DNA from: Cohnella kolymensis
GTDB lineage: Bacteria > Bacillota > Bacilli > Paenibacillales > Paenibacillaceae
Direction: 5' to 3'
Assembly: GCF_000829465.1 (NCBI RefSeq)
Contig: NZ_JXAL01000001.1
Coordinates: forward strand, 701,107 to 765,106
DNA length: 64,000 nt
Shown: positions 61,843 through 64,000 of the stretch, in pieces
How the letters are laid out: every line of letters begins with the position of its first letter
Position numbering within the stretch: position 1 is the first letter of the stretch
Program-made: the position numbers and the translations under genes
The notes under the pieces: generated by a model
Database searches by the model: none
What the model was told of the DNA's origin: nothing
The model's input: the letters and a program-made list of their open reading frames with translations, nothing else

Positions 61843-62790
61843 TTACCGAAGCACGAGAAGCACAACGATGGATAATAAGGAGAATACCGCGGCGATCAGA
61901 TATAAAAAGGATACGGTTTGTACCTGGGTGAGTCCCCACTTCATAAGGCTGTGGTGGGTGTGAAGATTATCCGCCCGATGCAGCCCTTTACCTTCGAAGA
62001 GCCTTCGCGAGAATACGATGGCCGTATCGAGAATCGGAACCCCCAGGGCGAGTAAGGGAACGGACAGCGATAAAAGGGTAGCGCCCTTCAATGTGCCGGC
62101 TATAGCGGTTACCGCCAGTGTATATCCGAGGAACGTGGCTCCGGCATCGCCCATGAATATTCGAGCGGGATGAAAGTTATACGCCAGGAACGCCAGGCAT
62201 GATCCGGCTAACGCAACAGCAACGAGAGCGGTATCGGGCTGACTGAAGATCAGCGAAGCCGCGAACAGCGTGAGAGAGGAAATGACACACACTCCGGAAG
62301 CCAGTCCATCGATGCCGTCGATGAAGTTGAGCATATTGATAAGGGCGAACACCCAGATCACGGTAATCATTGCCCCAACGGCAGGCGTAAATATAATCAT
62401 GGCGGAAGCGGAGGGCGCGGAAACGCCTTGGATGGCGATACCCTGCCATATCGGTATGAATGCGACACCTATGTATACGATCAATCTTGGCCAGACCGGG
62501 AATTCGCGGCCGCGTGATTTGTATGCGTCATCGATCAAGCCGATGATAACGAGCAGAATTCCACCGAAGAGCAGCGTGCGAAATAACGGAGAATTATCCA
62601 GAAATAAATAAGAGGTAAGGATGACACCGAGGAAAATGGCGACACCGCCGGAGAGGGGCACCGGCTCAGCATGAATTTTGCGGCGTGAAGGCCGGTCGAC
62701 AAATCCGGTGCGCAGCGCGAATTGCCGAACGATGGGAACCAGCACGATGACCACAGCAAACGCGGATACCATTGCGTACATATAAATCAT
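61843..62790 (-). CDS. tagO: Undecaprenyl-phosphate GlcNAc-1-phosphate transferase (TagO/WecA type)
   Basis: A 315-residue MraY-family membrane enzyme that starts wall teichoic acid or other surface polymers. It shows PLSGGVAIFLGV, GLIDDAYKSRG, the catalytic NFIDGIDGLASG, FMGDAGATFLGY and the HHSLMKWG-type loop. About ten helices. The ATG at 62790 follows GGAGG. It is separate from other polymer genes here. Confidence 0.92.
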   Translation of the reverse strand: MIYMYAMVSAFAVVIVLVPIVRQFALRTGFVDRPSRRKIHAEPVPLSGGVAIFLGVILTSYLFLDNSPLFRTLLFGGILLVIIGLIDDAYKSRGREFPVWPRLIVYIGVAFIPIWQGIAIQGVSAPSASAMIIFTPAVGAMITVIWVFALINMLNFIDGIDGLASGVCVISSLTLFAASLIFSQPDTALVAVALAGSCLAFLAYNFHPARIFMGDAGATFLGYTLAVTAIAGTLKGATLLSLSVPLLALGVPILDTAIVFSRRLFEGKGLHRADNLHTHHSLMKWGLTQVQTVSFLYLIAAVFSLLSIVVLLVLR

Positions 62791-62890
62791 AAAATGTTCC
62801 TCCGGAAGGCGGTTTGTAATTAACAGTTCCCTGTCCGGTGTGTTCACATGCATGATGTTTCAGCAGTGCTGCAATTTATCTTGAAAAACA

Positions 62891-62917
62891 AAAAAACAGA
62901 CGTTTTCACGTCTGCGT
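62891..62917 (-). terminator. Terminator of the rRNA-tRNA operon
   Basis: CAGACGTGAAAACGTCTG hairpin followed by seven T on the minus strand, about 12 bases past the last tRNA. Confidence 0.85.
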
Positions 62918-62928
62918 CGATTTTCGAG

Positions 62929-63004
62929 TGGTGAGCCATGAAGGACTCGAACCTTCGACACCCTGATTAAAAGTCAGGTGCTCTACCAACTGAGCTAATG
63001 GCTC
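62929..63004 (-). tRNA. tRNA-Lys (anticodon TTT)
   Basis: A cloverleaf starting GAGCCATTAGCTCAG, anticodon loop CTTTTAA, ending ATGGCTC-A-CCA. Confidence 0.97.
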
Positions 63005-63024
63005 GCGTTATGCGAGGTGAAGAA

Positions 63025-63108
63025 TGGTGGAGGCTGATGGAGTCGAACCACCGAACCCGAAGGAACAGATTTACAGTCTGCCGCGTTTGGCCACTTCGCT
63101 AAGCCTCC
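63025..63108 (-). tRNA. tRNA-Tyr (anticodon GTA)
   Basis: GGAGGCT pairs with AGCCTCC; anticodon loop CTGTAAA; the long variable arm expected for tRNA-Tyr; CCA is encoded. Confidence 0.96.
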
Positions 63109-63147
63109 ACAATAGAAACGCCGGCCTGGCTTGCCGGACAAAACAAA

Positions 63148-63223
63148 TGGTGGCTCGAGACGGAATCGAACCGCCGACACGAGGATTTTCAGTCCTCTGC
63201 TCTACCAGCTGAGCTATCGAGCC
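63148..63223 (-). tRNA. tRNA-Phe (anticodon GAA)
   Basis: GGCTCGA pairs with TCGAGCC through the acceptor stem; anticodon loop CTGAAAA; CCA encoded. Confidence 0.96.
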
Positions 63224-63242
63224 AAACTTGATGAAAGAATAA

Positions 63243-63319
63243 TGGCGGAGCTGACGGGATTCGAACCCGCGATCTCCTGCGTGACAGGCAGGCATGTTAG
63301 GCCACTACACCACAGCTCC
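63243..63319 (-). tRNA. tRNA-Asp (anticodon GTC)
   Basis: GGAGCTG and CAGCTCC acceptor arms; anticodon loop CTGTCAC; GCCA end. Confidence 0.96.
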
Positions 63320-63329
63320 GAATTATGAA

Positions 63330-63404
63330 TGGTGGAGGCTGACGGGATCGAACCGCCGACCCTCTGCTTGTAAGGCAGATGCTCTCCCAGCTGAGCTAAG
63401 CTCC
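63330..63404 (-). tRNA. tRNA-Val (anticodon TAC), one base missing in the acceptor stem
   Basis: Anticodon loop CTTACAA; D-arm and T-arm normal. The 3' strand AGCCTCC should pair with GGAGGCT, but the gene reads GGAGCT at its 5' end, so one G is missing (plus strand 63398-63404 AGCTCC instead of AGCCTCC). A functional tRNA-Val needs that base, so an assembly error is suspected. Confidence 0.92.
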
Positions 63405-63427
63405 AGGAAGAAAAAATGAGTAAGTAG

Positions 63428-63504
63428 TGGTAGCGGCAGAGGGGATCGAACCCCCGACCTTTCGGGTATGAACCGAACGCTCTAGCCAGCTGAGCTACGC
63501 CGCC
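63428..63504 (-). tRNA. tRNA-Met, elongator (anticodon CAT)
   Basis: GGCGGCG and TGCCGCT acceptor arms; anticodon loop TTCATAC; T-arm GGGGGTTCGATCCCC; CCA encoded. It lacks the initiator-type features. The 217 bases between it and the 23S gene contain only processing-type hairpins. Confidence 0.93.
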
Positions 63505-63721
63505 ACATCGAATTTTCACAACGAATTCGATCATATCACGAATTCGCCGTTCATGTACAGTGGCAAAAAATGCCACCCAAGGCTTGCGCCTACTGTGCGA
63601 TGAAATCGTCACAGCCCGCATGTGTGCAGGCAGCGTTGCGAAGCAACGCGTTGCACGCTTGCGCCTTGAAAACCGGATGCGAAACAAAGCGGGTGAAACG
63701 ATCATCGAATCTGTGAATTAG

Positions 63722-64000
<279 letters not shown>

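Noticed and set aside
63505..63721. 5S rRNA gene between 23S and tRNA-Met
   Set aside because: None of the conserved 5S segments is readable on the minus strand; only hairpins and the 23S processing element are present.

Overview
The window is a chromosomal segment of a spore-forming Firmicute, most likely a member of the Paenibacillaceae. The support is the glycine-riboswitch gcvT-gcvPA-gcvPB-gcvH operon, the cggR-gapA-pgk-tpiA-gpmI-eno operon with a CggR operator, the secG-rnr-smpB-ssrA block, sda, the rapZ-yvcK-whiA-crh block, hprK-lgt-ppaX-yvoF, CtsR control of clpP, and a hisZ-hisG-type histidine operon. Nearly everything is on the minus strand. No complete mobile element, integrase, CRISPR array or restriction system is visible.

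Layout. 1-1830: start of a glpF-like gene with a cre site and leader terminator, then a broken SWIM-protein remnant. 1893-6607: glycine cleavage operon behind a tandem glycine riboswitch. 6740-8770: remnant of a branched-chain amino acid ABC operon (truncated livG, orphan livF) and an EmrE-like transporter. 8770-11610: AT-rich accessory segment abutting the 3' end of tmRNA. It holds an unusual gene encoding an HTH domain fused to a degenerate F1-ATPase beta-like domain, a Phd/RelE-type toxin-antitoxin pair, and duplicated ssrA-3'-flank repeats. 11592-16694: ssrA, smpB, pyrB, rnr, secG. 16808-26193: acetyltransferase, TIM-barrel epimerase and the glycolytic operon with its regulator. 26280-35837: tRNA-Arg, clpP, sda, SIMPL protein, crh-whiA-yvcK-rapZ, glcK, trxB, TPR protein. 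36031-44584: amino-sugar/asparagine-type catabolic cluster (ROK regulator, asparaginase, sugar ABC importer without ATPase, M24-like protein, CutC, NagB-like). 44608-53256: complete his operon ending in hisJ and a PRPP synthetase. 53560-56206: cell-surface glycosylation operon (plus strand). 56262-62790: yvoF, ppaX, lgt, hprK, msmX-like ATPase, PucR-type regulator, tagO-like transferase. 62891-64000: six tRNAs and the 3' end of a 23S rRNA gene.

Carbon-flow genes recur: HprK, a Crh/HPr-like protein, GlcK, YvcK, CggR with its operator, a cre site and an MsmX-like ATPase. The MsmX-like ATPase could energise the sugar importer that lacks its own ATPase.

Caution: at least fourteen single-base frame disruptions occur, mostly at short homopolymers, in genes that are usually important (rnr, whiA, hprK, cggR, gcvPA) and even in a tRNA-Val acceptor stem. 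Most are better explained by uncorrected indel errors in the assembly than by real gene death. The SWIM and livG remnants are also 5'-truncated, so those two look genuinely decayed. The best candidate for undescribed biology is the HTH/F1-beta-like fusion at 8818-9873 with four operator-like sites at its own start.
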